Shown here: piece after piece, positions 11,831-24,469 of the stretch
Position numbering within the stretch: the first letter of the stretch is position 1
How the letters are laid out: each line of letters begins with the position of its first letter
The notes under the pieces: model-generated
What the model was told of the DNA's origin: nothing
What the model saw: the letters and a program-made list of their open reading frames with translations, nothing else
The model's database searches: none
Source of the DNA: Loxodes magnus
Lineage: Eukaryota; Ciliophora; Karyorelictea; Loxodida; Loxodidae
Assembly: GCA_946699065.1 (NCBI GenBank)
Contig: CAMPDV010000233.1
Span: 186,001 to 250,000, forward strand
Reading direction: 5' to 3'
DNA length: 64,000 nucleotides
Program-made: the position numbers and the translations under genes

Positions 11831-14816
11831 TAAAATAATAATTATTTAAAGTTTTAAATATAAATTTTTTTAATCTTAAATAAATGCTTAAAAGCAGAAG
11901 TTTTAAATCAATAATAAAATAAAATTTTATTTAAATATTATATTTATATTTAAAATTAAATTAAAAAAAATCATTATATTTAATAAATTTAATCAGGTAA
12001 AAAGTATTCTGTTTATTTCAATATTATCATAAAAATTTATAAATCTTAAATAATAAAATATTAATAATTAACTTTAACTTTGCTAATAACATTTAGATAA
12101 ATAAATTAAGATTAACTATGTAAATCAAAAATAAAAAATGCTAAATTTTCAGTATTTTTTATTTTTATAATAACTATACAATTTTAAAATTTCTTTCGTC
12201 GTAATGTTACCTTTTGTTAAAATAATTTAATATAAATATTAATTAGGATTAACTAAGAGTATACTAAAATTTAGCAATGATTAATTTATATTTCTTTTAA
12301 AATTTTCTTTAATTTAAGTTAAATTATTGAAAAATATTTAAATTAAATAATTTAAAATTTAGTTATTATTGTAAAAATTGGTTTTAATTATATTTTACTA
12401 TTTTAATTATTTAAATTATTAATCTTAAATATAGAAAATGAAAAAACCTATCAATTAAAATTTAAATATTTTTTAAACTATTAATTTCAATTATGTAAAT
12501 TTTAAAATACACTGATTAATTTAAAATTCTTAATGACAAGTATTAATTTTGATGTTTTTAAACTGATTAACTCTTTTCTTACTATTTAATTTTAACAACC
12601 TTTTAAAGAACTACTCAGGGATATTCTATAAATCAGTTTCTGCAAAAAGAGTTCTCTATATAAAATGAATATATCTTCATCAAATCAAATTAAAAGATTT
12701 TATAGGAATAAAAACTGTTTCTTTAAAATATTCTATCTCCTTATTATCGATAATGTTCCCAGATTATTTAGTTTAAAACTAGTTCAAACCTAGATTTATG
12801 CTACATCTATTTACTTAGTTTTTTTCGAGGAATATATCTTTATAATCTTATAAAAAGACTTTAAATTACTATCAAGGCTTATAACTATTAGGAGGTGCTG
12901 CTTTTAATATATTGAAGCCAATTAAATCTCTAAAATGCACAGAGAATAATCAGTAAAATAAATAAATGCTCCGCCGTACTTTAGGATGTAAATTAAATAA
13001 TTTGATAATAATAAAAAAATAGTTTAATTATATTTGAAATTAATCTGTTTACTTATATTTGTTCTAAATTTAAATAAAAGTAGATAGTGATAATATTTGG
13101 TAAATAATAATATTAATAGTTAAAATTTTAAATAGACAGTATATAAACTAATTTAAATTAAAAGAATAGTTTAATTAAATAAATCTAAATTAAACATGCT
13201 TGCTTTTTAATTATTTTAATTTATACCTAAATATTTAAAATTAGTATAACTAAATAAAAATATTTGATTGTGAATTTATATTTTTACTCTATTTTAGAGA
13301 GGAAATTAAAGAAATTAGGAAAATATTTAAAAATAGAAATATAAAAAGTAATACATTAAAAATAAAATAAAGATCTAATTTAAGATTATTTACAATTGGT
13401 AATAGCTTATTTTTACTTTAATAGTTTATTTAGTTTAAAATAAAGTATGTTATTAATGATTTAATTTGATATAAATACAATTATTGATATTATAAATTGA
13501 CTGGAATAAAGATTGTTTAAAATAAATAAAGTTAAAATAATGTATTTTTTAAATAAATACAGTAAACTCTAAATAATTGACATTAAATGGTATAAATATA
13601 TAGAAAATTAGAATTTAATTAAAATGAATTTTATTTTTCTCCATACTATTAAAAGTCTCTAATAAAGTATTAAATAAAGTATTTTAAAATTTTTATTTAA
13701 ATAAACTTTTCTTTCCAAATTTCTTTAATTAATATTTTTAATTAAGAATTATTCTTAGAGCAAATTAAAATGTGCTATTTGATATTAAGATCTTTTTATG
13801 AAATTAAAGATAATATTATCCTCATAATTAAACTAATATGAATATAAATTAAATTATTATCCTTTAAGATGTAATTAATCTTATAAATATGAAAAACTTA
13901 ATCATCTTTGCTAATTCATTTAATAAATATGAAGAAAACCTTAAGAATGATAAATCATTTAATTCACTTTTATCATTTTAAACATTCAAATCTTAACTTA
14001 TTTTAATTAAAATCTAATTAAACTAAAATATTTTTAACGTAAAATTAAATGAAAAACTGATTAATAATGAAATAACTTAAAAAAGAAATGAATTGATAAA
14101 AATAAGTAATATTTTAATATTATAGTAAAAATTAATAATTATTAATTTGTTAAAAATTATATTTTATTAAAAAACTTTCCAAACAGATTATTAAAATATT
14201 AAAATTATAAAGGATTTCATCTTTTTAATTCAAATCTTCATAGATTAAACAAATTCTTAGTAATAGAATTAGTATTTTTCTCTCAATTTTGCATTTTCTT
14301 TTAAATAATCTTATAAGTCTAGAAATATCTTATTATTTAAAATTGTTGAATATATATAAAGAAATAAATTTTATATTTTATATAAATATAGTTTCATTAA
14401 TTCATTTTATAACCTATATCTTTTTTAAACATTATTTATAAATTTTATTATATTAAAATAATTATTAATAATGGAAAAGATACGAAATATGATTATTGAA
14501 ATAACATAAAAATTAAATACATTTAGCAATAAATTTAAGTTTAATTATTTATTTATTTTTCATAAATAAAAGATAAATTATCATAAAAGAATAAATAATT
14601 ATTATCATATTTATATATTTGGAAGTCTATTTATACAATAATGCTTTATTTATTTCAGAAAATATACATTTTCAGTTATTTCTTAAAAGTGTAAACTATA
14701 ATCTAATAAATCTTCAAATTTAAAATTTTTATATTTAGAAATAAATTTAATAACAAATATACTTTTTTATGATATATAAATTTAGTTTATATATCTATAG
14801 ATATTTTAGAAATAAA
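11831..14816. other. Extremely AT-rich intergenic DNA
   Basis: About 3 kb dominated by A/T runs. I see no RNA fold, repeat family or protein motif. Confidence 0.5.
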
Positions 14817-15761
14817 ATGTAAATTGAGAAAGAAAATATTCTCATTAATATAATTTTTTTAAGACAAATTTTGAGAAATTCTCGAGAGATGAATGGCAAC
14901 CGTATTTTTGCTAAATTTGGCATAGGAGTTACAAAATATGAGTTATGCTCTAATTTAAAATTACGAAATAATTTTTATATAATTTCATCAATTCAGGCGA
15001 ATTCGCAAAAACTAACATCATATAATACAAAAGCAAAAAAATTTGAAACAGAAATAATAAATATTTAGAGCCTTGATTCTCATTATAATCATGTAGAATA
15101 AATTTATAATCATTAACTATTAATTTCAGGAGGTATGTGGAACGATTAGAAAAGGTTCATATTTTACTCTTAAGATTAATAAATATAAAGATTTGAAATG
15201 CAATTCAGACGAATTTTCCATAGAACTAAATTTAATAGGAAAGATTTAATATTTATTATTTCAGGAAGAGATGAATCAGATAATTAAATAAGAGACATAC
15301 AAGAATGTGAAATTTTTAATTTGAAAACTTAAACTTTTATAAATATTCAACCTATACCAATTTCGGTAGTTGTTTTTGGATGCGACTTATTTTAAAATAA
15401 AATTTATACTTTTGGCGGATTTAACTGAAATTAAAGAGATTATGTAGATATAATTTAGTCCTATGATAGCAACACTAATGAGTGATTTAAATGCAGTAGT
15501 TAACTAACATAAAAATCATTAACTTCCGCTATCTTTATACCAAAATTTAAATTTTTTCTTATTTATAGAAACCAGAACTCTAATATAGATACTTTAATAT
15601 GGGATTTCAAGAATATAAAGAAATAAGGAGACAAATTTCCTTAGATGAATATTTGCTTTACTTAACCCGTTTTAAGCAAAATGATAGCATTTTAATTTGA
15701 TGAGAATAGTTTATTATTCAGTAATGATATACGAAATGGAAATTGGATACAAATTGTATGA
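14817..15761 (+). CDS. Kelch-repeat protein
   Basis: 314 residues from ATG 14817 to TGA 15759-15761 in one frame with no breaks. Kelch blades are visible: LLISGGMW near 15115, FIISGRDES near 15255, then a blade with IYTFGGFNW (GG doublet at 15415) and the downstream YDSNTNEWF that closes it. A weaker last repeat surrounds SNIDTLIWDF. Two conserved Kelch tryptophans (GGFNW and NEWF) are TGA codons and many glutamines are TAA/TAG, making this a clean witness for the code. Kelch propellers mediate protein-protein contacts, often as E3 ligase adaptors or cytoskeletal proteins. No BTB or other partner domain is seen. An alternative start is the in-frame ATG at 14889. Confidence 0.75.
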
Positions 15762-15989
15762 GAACTTTTTTCATTCATCTAATAAACTAAAAATAGTTTC
15801 TTAAAAAATAATTTTTTATATTTTTTCTATTTAAGGTTTAAATTATCTATATCAAAAGCTATAATTATATATTTACAATTTTTTTTAGTTTAATTATTTA
15901 TAGATTAGAATTTAAAATTTAAAGCTAAATATTTTTGTTTTAATATGTATTTAATTTCCAGAAAAATATAATAAAAAGTTTAAAAAAAG

Positions 15990-16780
15990 GAATTTATAGT
16001 TTCAAAATTTGATCTTTGCATCCAGTACACTTGAAAATAACTTTTCTTGAACTAAAGAGCGGCTAAGGACTTCATTATTCTACCATCCTTGTTTATAAGT
16101 TGGATTTTACAGTTAAGCCTTCTTCATTTAGAAATTATTTTAAAAATTGTTAAATTTACTATTATACAATTTTATTCTATACATCATACCTGATTAAGTA
16201 AAATGAGTCTTTCATTATGTTTTTTTAATTATTTTCATAGATTTGGTTTCTTCACCAACTTCTTTTATAATTATGTTGCTTTTAACATATATAATAACGT
16301 ATTTTTCTTTTAATGCTTTGGTATTTAATTTATTTTGATATCCATAAAAATTCTTCCTTTTTATCCATTGATTCTTTTCTCATTAAATATTCTATTTTTC
16401 TTAAATTTCATTATTTGATGTTTGATTTAAGAAAACTAAAATTGAAACATTTGAGGGATTTAGTTGATCTATTTGTCGATTTCCTTCAGTTTATACCCCA
16501 TTTATGATTATCTATTATTTATTGAGTCTTCTATAGATGGAAATTAAAGGTTTGCTAATTATCTATTTTTTTCTAGTATCTATTTTAATTTTTCAATTTT
16601 TAATTTATGATGCTTTAATTCATAATGTATATTTTATATCCTATACTGGACAGAATGTGCAAAGGATTCCTGAGATAATCTTTCTTTATCTTATAAAGGT
16701 GATTATTCGATTAAATTATATTGTTATTGTTATTTCTTAAGATATTTGTTAAGAAATGTCTGTTGCTTCTTTGTTGCCAT
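15990..16780 (-). pseudogene. Second-type ORF1 element, decayed (MATKKQQ start)
   Basis: The minus strand from ATG 16780 encodes MATKKQQTF and a coiled-coil region with frameshifts towards the end. It aligns block by block with 44735-45565 (minus), including the start, the KIEKLKQILEK coiled coil and the closing segment that reads ccatcctt on the plus strand. I infer an ORF1-only non-LTR derivative. The expected zinc knuckle is no longer intact here. ORFs on the plus strand across 16.3-16.7 kb are shadows of this element. Confidence 0.6.
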
Positions 16781-17317
16781 TTTATATATTAACTAATAAA
16801 TAATTTAAATCTTAAAATTTAATATTATATACAACTTAATAGTTTTAACTTAAATACTTTTAAATTTACTTTATTTAAATATAAATTATTTTAATTATTT
16901 TAATTGTTTGAAAAAAATATAATTTTGGATATAAAATATGAAGAAATCATAAATTTTAGCACTTTTTGAAAATATTATCTCTTTTAATGCTTATAAAATA
17001 AAAAGTTAAAATCATTTTCAAGTTCTTCGCCATTAATTTCAAATGAGAAAAATTATTAAAAATGAATTAAAAAAAAACAATTTTGATTTAAAATGTTTTC
17101 GAAGATTATTTTAAATAAAAATAAATTTTAGCTATATATTATTTTTTTTATTTATTTCTTGCTAGATGTACTATATTTTGATAAAAATCAAAGTTAAATT
17201 ATAAGTTAGTTAGAATACTGGCTTTTTTAAACAAGATTATTAATAAAGATTTTTTTAATTAAATTTAAGTAATGTATTAATCTATTTTTTTAATTTTTGA
17301 ATTAAATAATTAAATAT

Positions 17318-17357
17318 GATTATAGAGCGAGTGCGCCTCATTGGCGAGCAGCTCTTT
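17318..17357 (-). repeat. Short 3' hairpin repeat, copy 1
   Basis: On the minus strand it reads AAAGAGCTGC...GCTCTATAATC. Outer stem AGAGC/GCTCT, inner stem CGCC/GGCG around AATGA. It is followed on the minus strand by an AT-rich run. It belongs to a five-copy family (17318, 17762, 20000, 25396, 46311) whose members keep the stems by paired changes. Confidence 0.7.
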
Positions 17358-17720
17358 CAATATTAATATTTAATATTAAAAAATGTTCTCATACTTCTTG
17401 TTGTCATTCCATTCGTTCAATGAATCACATCAATTTCTCCAAATTGGGAGTCTGCTTGTTAAAAATTATTATTGAATCTTGAATCAAATGCTCCAGTATT
17501 CTTAATAAGGTCCAAATAAGAATTAGTAATTAAATCATTGCCAGATCCGTCAATCAAACGTTCATACTGCTAACGAGAACCCTCGAACAAGTTAGGCTTG
17601 TCTCTTCCGAATTTATCCTTTCCCGTGGTTGCATCTAGTATGAGATCACTCGCAATGCAGTATGCACCTGCACCAAATTGCCTACTAGTTCTCTGCGACC
17701 TGTATCTATATTTTTATATC
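17358..17720 (-). pseudogene. GC-richer coding fragment of unknown family
   Basis: The minus strand gives a convincing protein fragment with no break: RTSRQFGAGAYCIASDL, then a Gly/Asp-rich part (TTGKDKFGRDKP, RLIDGSGNDL) and a part ending near the hairpin repeat. One Trp is TGA (VIHW) and several Gln are TAA/TAG. Codon usage is clearly richer in G and C than in host genes here, as in the ORF1 families. I do not recognise the domain. It is probably the 3' end of a mobile-element ORF whose 3' hairpin is the repeat at 17318. Confidence 0.45.
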
Positions 17721-17761
17721 TATTTATTAATAATAAAATGAATAAATAAATAAATAAATTT

Positions 17762-17803
17762 GATTATAGAGCGCGTAGCACTCTCGTTGGTGCTCAGCTC
17801 TTT
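17762..17803 (-). repeat. Short 3' hairpin repeat, copy 2, with TTTA tail
   Basis: Minus strand: outer stem AGAGC/GCTCT, inner stem AGCAC/GTGCT, then TATAATCAAATTTATTTATTTATT, a (TTTA)n tail at 17740-17761. Confidence 0.75.
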
Positions 17804-17999
17804 AAAAAAAAATGTTTCATACTGACAAGAATGTTTCTTACTGATAAAATTATCAGATACTGGTAGACCTTGTTCAATACTGGTATAATTATTCAGTACT
17901 GATAAAAATATTCAATACTGATATAATTTTAGAATACTCGTAATATTTAATACTTGCTGGAGGTCCAAGGACATGACAGGATTATGTCTCATTGCATCA

Positions 18000-18219
18000 C
18001 CAAAGCAGAGGACGACATGTGTCAATAATGGGTACTTAAATTCCCCACCTCTGATGAAGCTCGTAATATTATTTCTTTTTCGTTCCAGTATTAAAAATAA
18101 ACGAAACCAAATCAAGCCAACGTCGAAGGTCTAATAATCTTATGTCTCGAAGCCAAACCAAAGCAGAGGAAGACATAACGTCGATTATGGGTACTTAACT
18201 TCCCCAACCTCTGATGAAG
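18000..18219 (-). repeat. Tandem copies of a 60-base hairpin motif
   Basis: Two copies, 18000-18059 and 18158-18219, share CTTCATCAGAGG at one end and CCTCTGCTTTGG at the other (minus strand), forming a CAGAGG/CCTCTG stem with an inner TGGG/CCCA stem. A third copy lies at 25529-25585 with compensating changes. They sit 3' (on the minus strand) of a LINE relic and upstream of hairpin repeat copy 2. Confidence 0.6.
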
Positions 18220-18264
18220 ATGACCTTGTTGTTCACCTTCGAACAACTATGGCGGTTTTAAAAA

Positions 18265-19700
18265 AATATATATAATAAAGTGAAGAATTAAGGTTTTTTT
18301 AAAATGTCTCTAATGCTATTTTAATTCCAAGTAGTATTTTGATTCTCTTAAGTTAATCAAATAAAAGTTTTCTTTCCATTGAATCAAACATTTTTTCAAC
18401 ATCTATCAGGGTTGCTATCAAATTAGTCTTATCTCTAGAACTTTTTCGATAGTTATCAATTATTTGCTGTATTATTCAAATCTATTAAGTATTTTATCTA
18501 TTTTTCGAAGTCCCATTTATGAAGGGCGAATAAAATTTCTCTAAAAAATCAGATTGCTAGTCTTTTTGCTCAATCTTGATTATGTAGCTTTAGAATAGTA
18601 TTGATAAGAGAAATAGGTCGTCAGTTTTTCCGATCATCTTTTATCCTTTGTTAATTTTGGAATTATTACCGAGAAAAATTAATTCTTAAGGTATTCTTCC
18701 GAGTCTTAACATATTATTCAGAAAATAGTGAAGAATTGATAATAATTATAACCACCATTTTTCAAAAATTTATCTTTTATTACGTTTGAACCTGTAGCTT
18801 TTCCATTTGAAATTACTTTTATAATTTCTTATATTTCTTTTATGATGAAAGATCTCTTATAAATGCGAGAGTGGATAACCTTAATTTCTTAATATTATCG
18901 TATATTTAATCTATTTTTAATTACTAAGATTTATCTATTATTGATTAGATTAGAATACTAGTTAAAAACGCAATTCTCACATAAATAGAGAATTTATTTT
19001 TAATTTCTTGATTTAAGTTTATGATATTTCTTTTCTTATGATTTAGAATTTTCTTAGCTTGTGAAAACATTTTTTAGCATCTTTATAAGAAGATAAGATT
19101 TCTTTTTCGCTTTATCTTTTTTAATTTCTACAGATATGCTTAAAGTCTTTCCAAAATTGTTTCACTGTCTCATGAAGTTTAACTATTTATTAGTTTATCT
19201 TTAAAATTTAATGTGAGCTTTCTTATATTCTGCATTAGACCTTTTAGCCATTAAATATTTCTCAGAAGAACTTGAGGTTGTTTAATATAATTTTTGTCTG
19301 AAATAAACGATTCTAATATTTACTGTCATATCTTGAATGTTATTTTTAATGTAATTATCTTAATCTTTCTAAAAGATTTTTAGCACTTTTTCCTATCTAT
19401 TGCATCTTATAACCTATTAATTTTAAATTTTCTCTGAGCTATTTTTCCCAATAGACTTAGAATTATAGATAAAGTAAAAAAATGAATGGAATATGATCAG
19501 ATAATAAACTACTATTATGAACAGTAAAATATGCAAACTAAATAATTGTTCTATTATACCTGAATCCCTCTATCTTGACTATTTATTTAATCCTTTTAAA
19601 TTATTAATTTTTTAGAAAGATGGAAAAGTCAGTTTAAGTAGTTAAATCAGCAGCTTATTGATTGATTATTATAATATTTATCTATTTATATGTAGCTTTT
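18265..19700 (-). pseudogene. Degenerate LINE ORF2 fragment, same family as 0.9-4.4 kb
   Basis: The minus strand encodes pieces in all three frames that match the LINE at the window start: SDHIPF near 19500 (endonuclease end), NGKATGSNVIKDKFLKNGGY near 18800, LNNMLRLGRIPQEL, NWRPISL-like residues near 18610 and TNLIATLIDVEKMFDSMERK near 18400. It stops just before the catalytic DD block. Many frameshifts; no function expected. Confidence 0.8.
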
Positions 19701-19739
19701 TCTAATATTATTCATCATATTTTTTAAATAGGCAGGAAC

Positions 19740-19995
19740 AATCTTCCAACCCAAATTTACTTTAATTCTGGTGCCAGGAAGTATTACATGGGAAAAGAAT
19801 CGAATAAGAATTTATGGTAGGGTCCAAGAGAAAACAAGACTGAAGAGACATCAAGTAGCGTTAATGATGAAAGTTGCTAGACGCTAAAGTCTCTTAGGGA
19901 GCATTCCGATAACGGCTCTATAAATAACACAATTCACAAGAGAATTCTAGCACTATGGAAGACCTAAGTAACAATTTTTTGACTTTAACATTTTT
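19740..19995 (+). pseudogene. GC-richer coding fragment ending in hairpin repeat copy 5
   Basis: The plus strand gives a hydrophilic fragment (GARKYYMGKESNKNLW, then TEETSSSVNDESCQTLK and ILALWKTQV) with host-unlike, GC-richer codons. It ends directly before the hairpin repeat at 20000 in the same orientation. Family unknown; other frames are also open, so the frame is a judgement. Confidence 0.3.
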
Positions 19996-19999
19996 TATT

Positions 20000-20040
20000 A
20001 AAGAGCTGCGAGACATTGAGGGGCTATGCACTCTATAATC
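20000..20040 (+). repeat. Short 3' hairpin repeat, copy 5 (plus orientation)
   Basis: AAAGAGCTGCGAGAC...ACTCTATAATCT: the same family as 17318, 17762, 25396 and 46311 but on the opposite strand and more diverged. It is followed by TTATATATTAATTT. Confidence 0.65.
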
Positions 20041-21290
20041 TTATATATTAATTTAAGGTGAAGTGAATCCAAACTCAAGTTATCCTATTAGAAAAGGCAA
20101 ATTAGATGATGATATTACTATAAGAATGGACACAAGATTAATTAGTGATATAGATTTAAGAAGAAACAACCTTAAGAAATAGAAAGAGGAATCTAAAGCC
20201 TATTCAAGATCAATTGATCGCTAAGCAGAAAAATTTACAAGAAAAAAATATTTTGAACCATTCTTAGAAGCTCCAAAAATCTAAGATGCATTAAGATAAC
20301 ATAAGATGACAATATTAATTATTTGCAAGCATTAGCAAGAGGAGAAATAAGCAAGATATAAGGATTTACAATCCAATAAATCCAATAAATCCAGAAAAAT
20401 AAAATTTCATTGATTTATACGAAACTTTATAAACTTTAATACGTGATAAACAAAAAAAGGTGACGCCACGTTAATATATTATTATTATTATTATATAAAC
20501 TATTATGGAAAATTACTTGTAAAAAACCTTGACTAGGAAGAAACAGACAAAAAGACTACCTACAAATTGAGTTTCTATATTTTAAGAGAAGCCAATAGAC
20601 AATTTGCAGCAAGAAAAAATTAGTTTATCACAACGAAGTAGAAATGTTAGTTTAGCTAGTTAAAGTGGAACTGAACTTCCAGGAAATGATTAAGAAAGAT
20701 AATAGAAAACTTATGGAAAAACTAGAACTGTCTGAGTAAATAATTCAAGAATAATATCTCAGAGATTTAAACGCTTTCTGGATTATATAATAGAGTAATA
20801 ATACTTAATCCTAAAACTAAGAATATAAATAGAGAGATGTGGAAAAAAAATTAATACAGCTAGCAGAAAATAAATTTTAACTACAATAGTAAATTGACTC
20901 GTAAGACAAAAATTATATTACAATGATAATAGAAGTAGAATCAATCAGAAAACCTAAAAGAAATTCGAAAAAGCTATTGCTGTAATTCTTAAATGCATCT
21001 GTGGAGAAGATACAGGAAATTTCTAAGTCTTAAATGGGAATTTTGAAAAATTAAAGATAATAATAATTGAAGCTAAAGAACGAGAGAAGTCTTATGTAAA
21101 TTTATTAGGAAATAATTACAGAAGATAGAAACAATGGAGGAATTGGATACACAAGAATAGTAAACAAAATAAAGAGTATAGAAAATTTTAGAATTTTGAT
21201 TTTAGCCTCTATGGAACAATCAGAATGTAGGTGGTTAAGAGATTGTAAATCCCCATAATCCCAAAATTTAATGTTATCCATTAGATGAAA
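20041..21290 (+). pseudogene. Decayed ORF1-type relic with remnant CCHC knuckle
   Basis: The first part (20080-20330) reads as a basic protein (SDIDLRRNNLKKQKEESK, EKFTRKKYFEPFLEA). Around 20960-21010 a decayed knuckle reads S-x2-C-x4-H-x4-Y where C-x2-C-x4-H-x4-C stands in intact copies, followed by a Q-rich stretch and a segment like the 3' part of the relic at 5.7-6.8 kb. Several frameshifts. Whether the first part belongs to the same element is unsure. Confidence 0.45.
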
Positions 21291-22550
21291 CTTATCTCTA
21301 TTTAATTTAAGGAATTATAAATTAAAAAAATAGTAAATAAAAACTTAAAATTTTTAAAATAAATGCAGAATTATATAATTAAAAAATAAATTATGATGTA
21401 TTAATTTTATGTTTCTGGTTAATTTTTTAATCAGAAGTCATAAAAGATTCTACTGAAAATCTTAAAATAAGATATTTAAAATAAATATCTAAGCAATAAT
21501 TTTATAAGTTATGCATAAATAAAGTAAAATGATCGCTTCATAAATAAATACTTAAAATTTTATTATTTACTAAAATATAGATACTAAATTTTTAATTATT
21601 AAACTGATGTAAATATTTTAAATATATAATTAATTTTATTTTCTTTTTAATTAATAAAAGTTTAATTAAGAAGAATAAATAAAATGTTGTAAATAAGAGT
21701 AAAAATATCTAGAATGGAAATTATTTAATTGTAAGATAGCTTCATATTTAAGTAATTTAGTTTTAAATATGTACTATTTAATGAAAAAACTAAACCATAT
21801 ATTCTTTAATCGTATAAAAATTAAATAAATTTTGATCAAAAAAATAATAATAATAATTTGATTTTAATAAGATAAAATATATTTAAAATGATATATAATA
21901 TTTAAATATAAATCTTTATTATTTTATTCTTATTTTGATAAATAAATAATTTTAATTGCTTTAATTAATATAATATTTATATATTTTTAATATTATATTG
22001 TTAAGAATTTTTATAATTTTATAAATCTCGTTGTGTTTATAAACAAGCATAATATTTTACTAAATAGAGATTAAAATTTACTTTATTTAGATTATATTTT
22101 TATAAAAATAGTTTATTATAGTTATTATAAGAGATTGTATGAAAAAGTCTATTTTTTATATAATTAATATGATAAATTATATAATCTTATAATTTCTCTT
22201 AAAAGTAAAACTTTACTTTTTATTATTAAATAAATTACTTTCTTATTTTTATACTTTAAATAAAATATTTTACATAATCTCTTTGATAAAAATATTCTAT
22301 TTTATTAACTTACTTAATAATAAGAATTATTTAGAAATCTTTTTTATTTCAAATATTATTATATTTATCAAATAAAATCACTAATTTTTTTACTAGATTG
22401 AGTTTATTAAGCAATTAATTTTAATTTCTATACTAATTATTTTGAGAAATCTTAAATATCAAATTAGTATATGTTTTGGTTTCATTTTATTCATATATGT
22501 TTAACTGAAAATTTTATTAATTTTTCTTTTTAAAATATAAAAAATAAAGA
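21291..22550. other. AT-rich intergenic DNA
   Basis: No motif, RNA fold or repeat recognised. Confidence 0.5.
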
Positions 22551-22554
22551 TCAC

Positions 22555-22770
22555 TGTAAATTGACTGTGGATTCTTGTAGTTCGCATTCTAACAAGCGGA
22601 GTTACGCAGTTAATAATGAACACAAAAACTGTTTGAAAGCTTTCAGCTTTTATGGCGAAATCATTGCATTCTGTTCTCGCCTCTTCTAGCCTTTCTTGAG
22701 GAAAGGTAAATATTATATAGGTGATTTGTAGAGAGAAACAAGAAATTGAACCCTTATGTGGTTTTAATAA
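22555..22770. ncRNA. Structured, GC-richer island, possible ncRNA
   Basis: In a strongly AT-rich setting this segment carries several hairpins: CTTGT/ACAAG near 22575, AAAGCT-TTC-AGCTTT near 22637, GGCGA/TCGCC spanning about 22654-22683, and CCTTTC-TTGAG-GAAAGG near 22693-22709. Strand and identity are unknown; I compared it mentally with U1, U2, U4, U5, U6 and SRP RNA and found no match. It could instead be a coding remnant. Confidence 0.3.
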
Positions 22771-22799
22771 AGCCGAAATGTGAACCTATTCTAATTTAT

Positions 22800-23500
22800 C
22801 TTAATTTAATTTAATTTTTTGTATTCTGATACTTTTAGTTTATCTAAAATTAATTTAAACTTAATTTATTTCACCTTATGAATAAATCTTGTTTTATACT
22901 TAATTCCATTCAATCTATTTACTATGATTTCTCTTTTAAGTATCTTCTTCCTTTTTATCTTACCTTCTTGCGTGCAGAAGATTTTTAACATATTTTATCA
23001 TTACTATTCTATTATTTTATTTTTCTTAAAGTTATGTATTTGCTTTATTTATGTCCTTTTCATTTTTAATATTATCTAATATTGTTTTTGAAAGGAAATA
23101 ATTTATATTAGAGATTATTATTTTATTTAAAATGGATCATAATATCTTAGTTATAACTATTAATGCATTCAATTTCAGAGTTTTAAATTTCTATAAAATC
23201 ATTTCAGTCTATGAAATTTTTCCTTGGATTTTTGCAAAAATGGGTTTTGAATTAGCTCTAATCTTAATTTTGGGTTTTCTGATTTTAGTAAATCTATCGT
23301 GCTCATCAAGTTTTGAGTTCGGTTGATACGAAACATTTACAGCGCTTGCAAACTTTAAGATTACTGTCTAAAGTAAAAGAGATTGGTAGTAATATTTTAT
23401 TAAGAGCTACTAGACTTTTTGGGAGAAGCTTTTTTGCTAGAGTCATTTTTATATAATATAATAGTTTTACTAAAATAATAATTAATATAATATTTTTATT
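22800..23500 (-). CDS. Possible coding region, basic protein, unrecognised
   Basis: Two overlapping minus-strand frames look protein-like: one with KLDEHDRFTKIRKPKIKIRA followed by basic stretches (HARRQDKKEED), another with KKASPKKSSSS and MSTIDLLKSENPKLRLEL. Only one can be right, or the region mixes two frames around a short intron. Low in-frame TGA and many charged residues are the evidence. No family recognised. Confidence 0.3.
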
Positions 23501-24164
23501 AAATATATTAAAATATTTAAAATTATTACTATACAATACTTAATTCCCAAACCTGTTCCATAAGCTTTAGTTTCTTATAATGTTTATTATATAAATTAAT
23601 TAAAATAAATTTATTAAAAATTGAAAATCTAAACATTTCATTTATTTATTTTTAAAGGTTTCAAAGATTCAAGCTTCTAATTTATAAAAAGGAAACATTA
23701 GATTCTGTATTTCTACTAAAAGGAATGTAATATTAAAAATAATAAATAGATTAAATAGTTATTTTTTTATAAATAACTATAAATATTAGCATTTTTAGAT
23801 TTACCCTTCTTAAAAGCGTTTATCAACATTCTAATAAATTAAAAATCATAATTAAATATTAAATTTTTAAAATCTTAACCCTAAAGGCTAATATTATAAT
23901 GAGGAGTTGTAGTTAATATTTGATTTAAAAAATAGCAAAACTAAATAAGCACGAAAGTTAAAATCTTTAAATGGTTAATGTAATTTAGTTTGAAGATTCT
24001 ATATATTTTATTTTATCTTAGAAATATATTTTTATTATTGAGATTTTCAATAGCATTTATTTAGTTTACTTGCAAAATTAGCATCATAAAGATTTATTTA
24101 CAATTAAGTTTATAAAAATTTAGTAGTCTATTATATTTAAGAATCCTAGCGTATACTTAGCAGC

Positions 24165-24231
24165 AGACAATAAGGTTAGTGATCTGGGCGCTAGTCTTTC
24201 AGAGCTTGGTTCAAATCTCCGCCATCATTTT
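24165..24231 (+). pseudogene. tRNA-Leu relic
   Basis: The second half matches the tRNA-Leu copies (GGCGCTAGTCTTTC, then GAGCTTGGTTCAAATCTCCGCC), while the acceptor, D arm and anticodon regions are scrambled. Not a working tRNA. Confidence 0.7.
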
Positions 24232-24469
24232 TTAGTAGTTAGTATTAAAAAGCAAAATTAATGTAATTGAATTCTTTAGTTTACAATAAAAAGGAATTAA
24301 TACATGTGCTGCAACAAATACAATCATTTAAACACTAAAATAATTTTAAATTTAACACTATGAATGATAATATTTTCTATCAATATTAATCCATAAAATT
24401 CTTATTTTTATATCTTTAAATAAAGTATTTTATTTTTAGTAGAGTAAAGTTAAATATGCTAAGATATTA

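Noticed and set aside
16313-16740. Two plus-strand frames
   Set aside because: Antisense of the decayed second-type ORF1 element at 15990-16780.
17730-17760. AAAT repeats as a possible telomere or CRISPR-like array
   Set aside because: Simple (TTTA)n tail next to the 3' hairpin repeat; no spacers and no telomeric G-rich unit.
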